A stretch of 64,000 nucleotides of DNA from an uncultured Nodularia sp. (GTDB lineage: Bacteria; Cyanobacteriota; Cyanobacteriia; Cyanobacteriales; Nostocaceae): contig CAIWDD010000105.1 of the NCBI GenBank assembly GCA_903911355.1, positions 1-64,000 of the forward strand, in the 5' to 3' direction. This document shows, one piece after another, positions 42,394 to 50,344 of this stretch. Made by a program: the position numbers and the translations under genes. The notes under the pieces are model-generated. The model was not told the origin of the DNA, ran no database searches, and worked only from the letters and a program-made list of their open reading frames with translations. Within the stretch, counting starts at the first letter, position 1; each line of letters starts with the position of its first letter.

Positions 42394-43077
42394 CTAACTA
42401 GATAATCTACCAATAAAATCCTCATATTCTGGACTTGCTAAACCCTGTTGGACAACGGTTAACACTTTTCCTAAATCACCTGCTAATAATGCTGTTTTGT
42501 CTAACCATAAACCAGGGAACACCTGAGAGCAAGTTATACCATCTGCGTTGGGTTGAAGTTGAATATACTCTCCTTGTTGTAATCTAAACCAATCAAATTG
42601 ATAGTCATAAACTCGCCAGATTAAATATTCTTGGACTTGATTACGACGATAAACTTTGAGTTTTTCATGTAAATCATAGGAAGCACTAGAAGCGGCAATT
42701 TCTACTATTAATTCTGGCGCACCTTCTACATAATCATCTTTATTTATTTTTGATTGTCCTCCAGTTTCAATTCTTAATAAAGCATCCGGTTGTGGTTCGT
42801 TATCTGCATCTATTAGCACTGTGGTATTATCGGCCAAACCTATGCCCGGTGTACCTGCTTTATAAACTCCCAGCCAAGTCATAATATAAGCATGGGGTTC
42901 TCCATGACTTTTGATTCTTAATGGTGATGCCACGTAAACTACTCCTTCAATTAATTCGGCTTTTTTGAGATTCGGCATGGCATGATAACGCCGTTCAAAT
43001 TCATGACGGGTTAATTTGTCGCCGTTTTCTAGGGGAGGAATAGTTAAGATGGGAGACATGGCGTTAGTAGATATCAT
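42394..43077 (-). CDS. Uma2-family (DUF820) putative endonuclease
   Basis: 227 aa from ATG 43077; the longer frame start (43116) lies in the repeat also found before hicA. Pattern of the PD-(D/E)xK Uma2 family that is hugely expanded in cyanobacteria: ELIEGVVYVASPLRIKSHGEPHAYIMTWLG, DADNEPQPDALLRI (catalytic D), APELIVEIAASSASYDLHEKLKVYRRNQVQEYLIW (ExA variant in place of ExK, K later) . Role unknown. Confidence 0.88.
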   Translation of the reverse strand: MISTNAMSPILTIPPLENGDKLTRHEFERRYHAMPNLKKAELIEGVVYVASPLRIKSHGEPHAYIMTWLGVYKAGTPGIGLADNTTVLIDADNEPQPDALLRIETGGQSKINKDDYVEGAPELIVEIAASSASYDLHEKLKVYRRNQVQEYLIWRVYDYQFDWFRLQQGEYIQLQPNADGITCSQVFPGLWLDKTALLAGDLGKVLTVVQQGLASPEYEDFIGRLSS

Positions 43078-43338
43078 AATTTCCTCAAATTTTGCAGAAA
43101 ATGAAATTGTCACCAATCAGGATTTACGGTTACTCAGCGATAGCCTGGGTGGCGTAGCCATAGTCGAAGTACAGGATTTCAGGATTTACAGGATGTTATT
43201 TAAATTGTGTCTGTTGGGTTGACGGATGTTACCCAATGTTTCGGTGATTTTGTGATTTAATTTTGTTGGGTTGCGCTGTCGCTTAACCCAACCTACATCT
43301 ACCCTATCAGATATCATTATTGTCAGATTATGTGTTTT

Positions 43339-43593
43339 TTAAGCGGTTTTTTTGAGTATCTGCGGCTGTGGTAGAGGCTTACCGATTTGATTATAGCCAT
43401 ACTGCAAATCTTCTAACACTTCCTTGGCATTTTCTAGAGCTTCTTCATAGTTTTCTCCGTGGGTTTTGGCATATTTTCCCCACTCAGGTAAAAAGGCAAT
43501 ATACGCTTTTTCACCCCACCGTAACCCTCCCCTTGTAAGGGGAGGGTACTGGATTTGGCAGGTGTCAAGAACAATTTTTATACTTCCTGCCAT
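43339..43593 (-). pseudogene. Chimeric frame: VapC start + MITE piece + HicB end
   Basis: 84 codons made of three parts. MAGSIKIVLDTCQI (1-14) is the start of a PIN-domain VapC toxin with its first Asp. QYPPLTRGGLRWG (15-27) is translated from a central MITE fragment (43521-43557). AYIAFLPEWGKYAKTHGENYEEAL... is the C-terminal two thirds of HicB, nearly identical to the intact gene at 35504. The frame stays open by chance. Neither toxin nor antitoxin should work. Confidence 0.8.
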
Positions 43594-43808
43594 TCTTCAG
43601 TAGTTGGGGTAGTTATATCTTCAAAATACTTAATTTTGCCGCGCATATTCTTAAATAATTCTTCAGTATTAGGGGTTTGTTGATAGGGAGAAATTCTCAC
43701 AACGGGGTTAGTTCCATCAGTAACTAAAATTTCTTCACCTTGCAATTCTACAAGTTGCAAAAATTCTAGTAAATTGGCTTTTAAGTCATTCTTGTCAACT
43801 GTTTTCAT
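43578..43808 (-). CDS. Phd/YefM-type antitoxin (VapB-like)
   Basis: 76 aa: MKTVDKNDLKANLLEFLQLVELQGEEILVTDGTNPVVRISPY is the Phd/YefM N-terminal DNA-binding fold, followed by a variable toxin-binding tail (LFKNMRGKIKYFEDITTPTTEEWQEV). Its PIN-type toxin began 16 nt inside its 3' end but was cut after about 14 codons, leaving the antitoxin alone. Confidence 0.8.
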   Translation of the reverse strand: MKTVDKNDLKANLLEFLQLVELQGEEILVTDGTNPVVRISPYQQTPNTEELFKNMRGKIKYFEDITTPTTEEWQEV

Positions 43809-44232
43809 ATTGTTTGCTCATTTTGATGGGGTAGGCGTATGGTTTCAGTAGTAGGTTGGGTTGAGGAAACGAAACCCAACACCACATATATCAATCTTGA
43901 ATAAACTCACCTATTTAAAAATACTTAATAGTGTGGTGTCAACTTAATCAAAAAATGGCTCATCTGTCAGCTTCCACACCCGCCCAGAAATGATAGTGTA
44001 GCGTGGCGTTAGCCATATTTCCGGGTTAATAACAGAAGTAAACTAAAGTTGACTAGAAGATTTTTTATGTATTTAGTCATCTTTAGATGACTTTTGCTAT
44101 TAGACTGGGAATTCATTCCCAGTCGGGTTATGCTTTTGATTTTAAATTGACACCAATTAGCATTGCTAAACCCTTACAAAGAGATTGGTTTTGTACATAA
44201 ATTGCAGATGTAAATAATTCCATATTTTAAAT
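43809..44232. other. Non-coding stretch with remnant gene and palindromes
   Basis: 424 bp. Contains a GTAGGTTGGGTT repeat (43850-43885), a possible gene fragment (43944-44047) and perfect palindrome GACTGGGAAT-TC-ATTCCCAGTC (44103-44124). No intact gene. Confidence 0.6.
43944..44047 (-). pseudogene. Possible small gene fragment
   Basis: A frame on the - strand reads SVINPEIWLTPRYTIISGRV followed by WKLTDEPFFD and a stop, with a stop a few codons upstream and no start. It looks protein-like but I cannot assign a family. Confidence 0.35.
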
Positions 44233-44664
44233 TTATAAATGATCAGAGCATGGTGGATGCCAACCAGCTTTAACCCAATTTTTACGCACAGTAACAGCTA
44301 AACTATTATTCAATCTTAACGCCTTGATTGTGGCTCGACCACAGGCAGTTAGACCAATAATTTCTGTTCCATCTGAACTCCAAGTAAAATGTTCTTGCCA
44401 CTGTTGTTGACGAGGATTAAATAGAGAAATTATTTTGCCAGATTGAGGGTCTAAATCCTTTGTTTGCGTCCATTTATATTGATTACATAATTCACAAGCT
44501 AAACACAGATTATCTTCTGTATCATCTCCTCCCTTAGCTAAAGGCTGGATATGATCAATTTGCAATCTGCCCATAATATAATCTTGATGACTAAGGCAAT
44601 ACTCACAGCGATTTTCTGCCCGTTCTCTCACTTTTTGGCGTATGGTTTCAGATAGAGAACTCAT
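44233..44664 (-). CDS. HNH endonuclease
   Basis: 143 aa with RENRCEYCLSHQDYIMGRLQIDHIQPLAKGGDDTEDNLCLACELCNQYK: zinc CxxC pairs and the DHIxP histidine of an HNH nuclease. The C-terminal half (FNPRQQQWQEHFTWSSDGTEIIGLTACGRATIKALRLNN) is typical of small cyanobacterial HNH proteins. It overlaps the preceding 131-aa gene by 4 nt, so the two are one unit. A broken copy of the junction lies at 35166-35417. Confidence 0.88.
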   Translation of the reverse strand: MSSLSETIRQKVRERAENRCEYCLSHQDYIMGRLQIDHIQPLAKGGDDTEDNLCLACELCNQYKWTQTKDLDPQSGKIISLFNPRQQQWQEHFTWSSDGTEIIGLTACGRATIKALRLNNSLAVTVRKNWVKAGWHPPCSDHL

Positions 44665-45056
44665 GGTGATAAAGGAGTTTTTATTCCCCGTTTAACAGCT
44701 TCGGCTAAACCTTCAGATTTTCTTAATTGTCCCATTTGATAAAGGGACATTAAAATTAATAATTCATAACGTTCTCCTGCTGTTAAACCGGTATTTTTTC
44801 CTTTAGCTTGTAGTTCTCCTAAGCGTTGATTTTGCACTACATCCATTTTTAAATTAGCTAATTCTAGAACTTCCTGATCAGAAATATCAGCAATGTTTGA
44901 ATTAATGCTCATTTCTGAGAGATTATCTAAAGTAGGCAATACTATTTCTAGGGTGTCAAGCAAAACGTCTGATACCTCTCGCGCTGTTGCTTTTCCAAGA
45001 CGCTGGACAGAAGCAGCTAAAGTTTCGGGTAAGTTAATAGTTATGGGAATTGTCAT
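44661..45056 (-). CDS. Hypothetical protein paired with HNH endonuclease
   Basis: 131 aa. I do not recognise a named family. It starts MTIPITINLPETLAASVQRL, an RHH-like beginning, and has REVSDVLLDTLEIVLPTLDNLSEM and a conserved helical end (GERYELLILMSLYQMGQLRKSEGLAEAVKRG). Small upstream gene, overlap with a nuclease and duplication elsewhere in the island suggest a toxin-antitoxin-like pair; this is inference. Confidence 0.65.
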   Translation of the reverse strand: MTIPITINLPETLAASVQRLGKATAREVSDVLLDTLEIVLPTLDNLSEMSINSNIADISDQEVLELANLKMDVVQNQRLGELQAKGKNTGLTAGERYELLILMSLYQMGQLRKSEGLAEAVKRGIKTPLSP

Positions 45057-45126
45057 AAAAATAAAATTCTTTATTACAATTATAGTTTAGATAATGCAAT
45101 TGTCACCAATCAGGATGTCCAGGATT

Positions 45127-45299
45127 CCAGAGGATGTTTATCAAGTCATGATTAGTGTATCAACTATTGTTTGACCCCACCCTAACCCTCCCCTGACAAG
45201 GGGAGGGGACTGGATTTTATTGTTTTTTTTGTGGTCGGTGTGTTCCCTGTTCCCTAAGATAAAAATTACCTGTTGAAAACTTATTCAACAACCTGTGAG
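45127..45299. mobile_element. MITE-like element, copy D
   Basis: Shortest full copy (173 bp). Starts CCAGAGGATGTTTATCAAGT, centre CCCTAACCCTCCCCTGACAA, ends TGTTGAAAACTTATTCAACA then ACCTGTGAG. It lies 10 bp after the aminotransferase gene end, as copy C does after the duplicate of that end. Confidence 0.85.
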
Positions 45300-45309
45300 T
45301 AATACTTCT

Positions 45310-46455
45310 CTACCCCAAGCTGTCTTTCAGAGCATAAATCACCTGGTCTTGCTGTAACTGTGTCAGTTCTGGGAACATGGGCAAAGATAACACCTGATTA
45401 CAAACTAACTCAGCTACTGGTAATTGTCCCGGCTGATAGCCTAGATATTGATATACTGGCTGTAAATGTAAGGGATGGGGATAATAAACCATGGAATTTA
45501 CCCCCCGTTCTTGGAGTTGACTCCGTACCCAGTCTCGGTAGTTGGGGCGCATTATTCCCTCAGTGCTGGAAATGCGAATAGTATACTGATTCCATACACT
45601 CAACCCCCCGGATAGTTCTTGGGGGACAATAATATCTGGAATTTGACTGAGAAACTGCTGGTAATAAGCCGCGATCGCTCGTCGTTGATGATTCCAAGTA
45701 TCAAGATAACGGAGTTTAATTTGCAAAATAGCGGCTTGTAGACTATCTAAGCGACTATTTATGCCAATTTCTTCGTAGTAATAGCGATTTTTCTGCCCAT
45801 GCTCCTTGAGTATCCGCAATTTTGCTGCTAGTTGAGGATCATTGGTAGTAATGGCTCCACCGTCACCGCACCCGCCGAGATTCTTAGTAGGGTAGAAACT
45901 AAAGCAGCCAATATCTCCTATGCTACCAACTTTTTGATGATCCCAGGTTGCACCTGTAGCTTGAGCGCAATCTTCAATCACTGCTAAATTGTGAGACTTA
46001 GCGATGGCCATAAGTGCTGTCATATCTACCGGTTGACCAAATAAGTGCACTGGGATAATGGCTTTGGTTTTAGGTGTAATGGCTGCGGCTACTTGCTGCA
46101 AATCAATATTAAAAGTATTACTGTCAATATCCACAAAAATTGGTGTCGCACCCACCGCGCTAATAACTTCAGCCGTGGCCACAAAGGTAAAGGGTGTGGT
46201 AATCACTTCATCACCTGTACCAATTTCCAGAGCTCGTAAAGCTAAATAGAGAGCATCAGTACCTGAGTTACAGGCTATACAATGATTAGTCCCATGATAG
46301 GCAGCAAACTCTTGCTCAAAGCTTTCTACTACAGGGCCACCAATATAACGCCCAGAAGTTAAAACTTCTAAAACCGCCGCACTCACTTCTGCTGCAATGG
46401 TAGCGTATTGGTGCTGAATATCAAAGGCAGGGACGGAATTTACGCTCTGGATCAT
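45310..46455 (-). CDS. DegT/DnrJ/EryC1/StrS aminotransferase
   Basis: 381 aa PLP-dependent sugar aminotransferase. Blocks: VPAFDIQHQYATIAAEV, IACNSGTDALYLALRALEIG, GDEVITTPFTFVATAEVISAVGATPIFVDID, AIIPVHLFGQPVDM, IEDCAQATGA and the PLP-lysine loop GCFSFYPTKNLGGCGDGG. These enzymes make amino sugars for surface polysaccharides from nucleotide-keto-sugars. Neighbouring glycan genes are absent except galE 9 kb away. Its last 110 bp are duplicated at 41605-41713. Confidence 0.92.
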   Translation of the reverse strand: MIQSVNSVPAFDIQHQYATIAAEVSAAVLEVLTSGRYIGGPVVESFEQEFAAYHGTNHCIACNSGTDALYLALRALEIGTGDEVITTPFTFVATAEVISAVGATPIFVDIDSNTFNIDLQQVAAAITPKTKAIIPVHLFGQPVDMTALMAIAKSHNLAVIEDCAQATGATWDHQKVGSIGDIGCFSFYPTKNLGGCGDGGAITTNDPQLAAKLRILKEHGQKNRYYYEEIGINSRLDSLQAAILQIKLRYLDTWNHQRRAIAAYYQQFLSQIPDIIVPQELSGGLSVWNQYTIRISSTEGIMRPNYRDWVRSQLQERGVNSMVYYPHPLHLQPVYQYLGYQPGQLPVAELVCNQVLSLPMFPELTQLQQDQVIYALKDSLG

Positions 46456-46644
46456 AAGTTTTCATTTGCTCTGAAAATACAAAGGATGCACTGGGAGAGT
46501 CAATTTTGACGCTTGTTGATTTTTATTAAACAACTTGATCAAGGCGTCGCTACGGATACCCATCAAAGCTGGGTTTTTACTGGAATTATTGTATGGTTAA
46601 GAATACCATTATTAAGCAGTCAGGCTGTGGGAGATGGATAACCT

Positions 46645-47430
46645 ATGCAGGATTTAATTAAGCTGGATTTGGTTGATTTAGTGATTGCAGTCGGATTGAT
46701 GGCCATAGCTATCGGTTTATCTACCTGGGAAAGGTTAGGACTAGAGTTAAACTTAGCCATGGCTACAGGTAGAACTATCTTACAACTACTCGTATTAGGA
46801 TACGTTTTAGACTTCATCTTTGCTTTGGATAATGTTTGGGGAGTTTTGGCGATTTTAGCAGTAATCTTAACTATTACAGCTATGGTGGCCAGAAATCGCA
46901 TCAGTGTGAAAATTTCCCGGGTTTTACCTTTGGTATGGGGCGCAATTTTAATTAGTACAGCTTTGACGGTCATTTATACCAACTTCTTGATTATTCAACC
47001 AGACAGATGGTATGAACCCCGTTATGTAATTCCTCTAGCAGGGATAGTATTAGGTAATGCGATGAATGCAGCGGCGATGGCCGGGGAACTTCTTGTAAGT
47101 ACCATGAATTCACAGTCTGTAGAAATAGAAACACACTTGAGCTTAGGTGCAACTCCCCAGCAAGCAGTTAGCCAATACCGGAAACAAGCCATCAGAAGCG
47201 CATTTTTACCAACTCTCAATCAAATGATGCTTATGGGTATGGTGGCTATTCCGGGAATCACCACGGGACAGTTAATCGCCGGAATTAGACCCCTTGACGC
47301 TGTATACTACGAAATTGTAATTATCTTTATGGTGGCCATGGCTAACTTGCTGACAAGTATTTTAGTCACCAGAGGATTATATCGTCAGTTCTTTAATTCT
47401 GCCGCCCAGTTGGTGACCCCTGGGGATTGA
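46645..47430 (+). CDS. fetB: FetB-like (UPF0014) iron-export ABC permease
   Basis: 261 aa with about seven hydrophobic segments and the UPF0014 signatures LGATPQQAVSQYRKQAIRSAFLPTLNQMMLMGMVAIPGITTGQLIAG and PLAGIVLGNAMNAAAM. In E. coli FetAB exports iron and lowers oxidative stress. The ATPase partner FetA is not adjacent here. Start 46645 is preceded by GGGAGATGG. Confidence 0.85.
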   Translation: MQDLIKLDLVDLVIAVGLMAIAIGLSTWERLGLELNLAMATGRTILQLLVLGYVLDFIFALDNVWGVLAILAVILTITAMVARNRISVKISRVLPLVWGAILISTALTVIYTNFLIIQPDRWYEPRYVIPLAGIVLGNAMNAAAMAGELLVSTMNSQSVEIETHLSLGATPQQAVSQYRKQAIRSAFLPTLNQMMLMGMVAIPGITTGQLIAGIRPLDAVYYEIVIIFMVAMANLLTSILVTRGLYRQFFNSAAQLVTPGD

Positions 47431-47475
47431 TGGCGATTTTGTTAGAATAGGGGTTTACCTTCCCCAGGAGCTAAA

Positions 47476-49317
47476 GTGTCTGAATCTGTGCCAATACGCG
47501 ATAGCTATCTCGCTTTAATTGATGAAATTGTGGAATCTACCCTCCAGGGCAAAATTAGCTCTGGAGAGATGGTATATCAAATATTGCAAAATAAAATTAA
47601 GGCGGGAACAGGAGAAATATTTGAACTGGTATTGAGCGATCGCCTAAGTAGCATTCAAAGCCAAGTGGATACTCAAACAGATGAACTCAAAAAAGCCAAA
47701 GCCAACCGCAAATTGAGAGCGGTGAAAACTATTCAAACTCAATGGCAAAGATATTCCCAGCACTATCAAACCACAGAAGCGATCGCCAGCGCAATTAAAG
47801 AAATTACCACGGCCGCTACAGATGAACGTCTGACGATTTTTTTACGTGTTATCGACCCCAATCAAAAGCAACCACTAAATATACAGTCAACAAAGCAGTT
47901 AGCCAGTGGGTTACAACAATTTGCTCAAGTAGATACCGACTTACAGGAAATCTCCCAGGGAATTACCCGCGGTTTAGCTAACTGGGAACGACTACAAGAG
48001 CACCTAGTCAGCTGGATGTATGAAAGCAATCAACAATTAGGTTTTGGTGGGGTTCCCACAGAAACTGGTCCTTGGGCAACTTGGGCAAAGCAGGTTAATA
48101 GTAATGTATGTCAAGCACTGTTTCGCGCCCTAGCAAGGGAACAATCTGTCTGGGAATTTGCACAACAGCAAGGCAGTATCAGCCTGAGTGACTGGGTAGA
48201 ACTAGGATTAATTTTACAATACCTGCAACGAGGTTTAGTCAACTGGTTCGACCAACAGGCTTACAACGTCCAAGCAGGATCAAAGTTGTCCATTTCTACA
48301 TTCTTAACCTTTGCAGTCATTTGGAGCCAGTTAGCAACTGGTTTTAATCATCAACCCATATACAGTCATGGCTGCTCTCAAGTTATGCTCCAGATCCTGC
48401 GCAACTTTGCCCAGCGTCCCTATTTTCCCCTGTATGGTGGTATTTTTGCCTCTTTTTCTGGTGGTTACTTACGGGATGCTTTGGATTATCTCGATGAACC
48501 ACTGCGACGAGTAGAGGGAAATCAGCAAAAAGCTAGAATTATCACCCTTTTAGGCTATTCACAACGGGCTTTAGGACAATATGAGCGTTCTATTGCGTTT
48601 CACCAGCAAGCATTGGAGATCGCTAGAAACGCCGGTGACCTCCCCTGTGAACTAGCCAATCTCAACCACCTGAGTCGTACCTATGTACAACAGAAAAATT
48701 ATGCTCAGGCCATCAACTACAGTCAACGAGCATTAATGCTCAGTCGCCAAGGTGGGGAAAAGACAGCACAAGCCAATGCGCTGGTAAATTTAGGTTACAG
48801 CCAAGTTATGGAGGCGCAACAGCTAGAACAAGTAGAAACAGAGGTTTATGAAACAGCTATTAATTATTTAGAACAAGGGTTAAAGTTATCAGAACAATTA
48901 GGCGATATTCAAAGTAAAGCTCTATGTTTTAGTAGCTTAGGTATTGCCTATTTAGTTATCGGTCAATCATCTGCGGCAATTCCCTATTTAGAAAATGGGT
49001 TTAAGACAGCCCAAGTTGCTGGAGATTTATATCTCCAAGGTCGGAATTTAGCTTACTTATCTGAAGCTTATTATAACTTACAAAACTCAGAAAAAGCTAT
49101 TTATACTGGTAGCTTAGGAATGTATCTGTTAGAGCAAATTGCTTCTAGTGAATGGAGACAACCAGCAGGGTTACTGGCAATTTTACGGGGTCAAATAGGA
49201 GACGAAGCTTTCCAACATCTACTACAGCAAAATCGCACCAAAATGATTGCGATTATTGGTGTGGATGGATATGATTACATTCCCCAATTGTTAGGAAGGT
49301 ACGAGGAAACTATGTGA
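47476..49317 (+). CDS. Tetratricopeptide repeat protein
   Basis: 613 aa. GTG start at 47476, with AGGAG 8 nt before. Residues 1-330 are helical and unassigned (coiled coil around 60-90: QVDTQTDELKKAKANRKLRAV). Residues about 350-560 hold five TPR units (ARIITLLGYSQRALGQYERSIAFHQQALEIARNAGD; AQANALVNLGYSQVMEAQ...; ALCFSSLGIAYLVIGQSSAAIPYLENG; YLSEAYYNLQNSEKAIYTG). Cytoplasmic scaffold protein; partner unknown. Confidence 0.85.
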   Translation: MSESVPIRDSYLALIDEIVESTLQGKISSGEMVYQILQNKIKAGTGEIFELVLSDRLSSIQSQVDTQTDELKKAKANRKLRAVKTIQTQWQRYSQHYQTTEAIASAIKEITTAATDERLTIFLRVIDPNQKQPLNIQSTKQLASGLQQFAQVDTDLQEISQGITRGLANWERLQEHLVSWMYESNQQLGFGGVPTETGPWATWAKQVNSNVCQALFRALAREQSVWEFAQQQGSISLSDWVELGLILQYLQRGLVNWFDQQAYNVQAGSKLSISTFLTFAVIWSQLATGFNHQPIYSHGCSQVMLQILRNFAQRPYFPLYGGIFASFSGGYLRDALDYLDEPLRRVEGNQQKARIITLLGYSQRALGQYERSIAFHQQALEIARNAGDLPCELANLNHLSRTYVQQKNYAQAINYSQRALMLSRQGGEKTAQANALVNLGYSQVMEAQQLEQVETEVYETAINYLEQGLKLSEQLGDIQSKALCFSSLGIAYLVIGQSSAAIPYLENGFKTAQVAGDLYLQGRNLAYLSEAYYNLQNSEKAIYTGSLGMYLLEQIASSEWRQPAGLLAILRGQIGDEAFQHLLQQNRTKMIAIIGVDGYDYIPQLLGRYEETM

Positions 49318-49328
49318 TATTTACTCAA

Positions 49329-50210
49329 TCAAGACTTCATCGCCTTTTTAACCAATTCTGGAATCAGAGAAAGACGTTCAGCAACAGTCACTTTTGCGGC
49401 TTCAAAAGCAGCTAATTTACTTTGTGCAGTGCCAAAATTAGGCTCACGTCCAATCACCGTCGCCAAGGTGCCACTTTTTCGCCAATTTTTTGGTCTTGGT
49501 GCGTGTCTACCTGCAATATAAGCAATGACTGGTTTATCAATGGCTTCAGCAATATACTTTGCTGCTGCTTCTTCACTATCGCCACCGGGTTGACCGACTA
49601 AAACGATCGCTTCTGTGGTTTCATCTTCATCGAGAATTTGCAGCCATTGCAGAAAGGATGAACCGACGATCGCATCACTACCAATACTCACACTAATGGA
49701 TTGCCCTAAACCAGCTTTAGTTAGTTCCCAAGCAACCTCGTATGTGAGGGTACTGCTGCGGCTAACGATACCAACCGGTCCTGGTGTATATAATTCACTG
49801 GGTTGAGTACCCAAAAGAATTTTACCCGGTACGATAATTCCCGGACTGTTGGGACCTACTATCAAGGTTTCACCCGCTTCCGACTGACGCAGTAATTGCA
49901 CCATATCCAAAGGTGGTACCCCACCTGAAATGATCATTATCTGACTGATATTAGAGGCGATCGCTTCTAAGGCTGCATCTAAAACTTGGTACGGATGTAC
50001 GCAGATAATTGCTGTATCAATTGCGCCGAATTCTTCCACCACCTCTTCCACCAAATCGAAGATTGGCAGATTGTAGAGTTGCTGTCCACCACATCCGGGA
50101 TTGACACCAGCAACCAAATTTGTACCATAAGCTTGCATTTGAGCGATATGATTTGCTGAAATAAATTCAGAAAAGCCCTCAATTAATACCTTACTATCTG
50201 GTGTTAAGTT
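49329..50210 (-). CDS. Succinyl-CoA synthetase alpha-like protein lacking the phosphohistidine
   Basis: 293 aa from ATG 50210. The CoA-binding Rossmann fold (KVLIEGFSEFISANHIAQMQAYGTNLVAGVNPGCGG) and ligase domain (GPNSPGIIVPGKILLGTQPSELYTPGPVGIVSRSSTLTYEVAWELTKAGLGQSISVSIG) follow SucD end to end. The phosphohistidine loop (E. coli GHAGA, His246) reads WRKSGT here, with Lys245 in that place. Without it the phosphoryl transfer of succinyl-CoA synthetase should fail. Next to a similarly altered beta-like gene on the same strand. Confidence 0.82.
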   Translation of the reverse strand, partial: NLTPDSKVLIEGFSEFISANHIAQMQAYGTNLVAGVNPGCGGQQLYNLPIFDLVEEVVEEFGAIDTAIICVHPYQVLDAALEAIASNISQIMIISGGVPPLDMVQLLRQSEAGETLIVGPNSPGIIVPGKILLGTQPSELYTPGPVGIVSRSSTLTYEVAWELTKAGLGQSISVSIGSDAIVGSSFLQWLQILDEDETTEAIVLVGQPGGDSEEAAAKYIAEAIDKPVIAYIAGRHAPRPKNWRKSGTLATVIGREPNFGTAQSKLAAFEAAKVTVAERLSLIPELVKKAMKS

Positions 50211-50344
50211 CATAAAACATTTTAGTAGCTTTAGCAATTATCTGTGTTCATCTGTGTACCCTACAGGAGTCCGCTAAGGCCTCTACATCTGTGGTTAAAA
50301 AATTCTGACCTCATGAGTAAGTAAACCAGAAAAAACCAAAGGCT

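Noticed and set aside
43339..43593. Intact HicB protein
   Set aside because: Its N-terminal third is replaced by VapC and MITE codons, so the HicB fold is incomplete.
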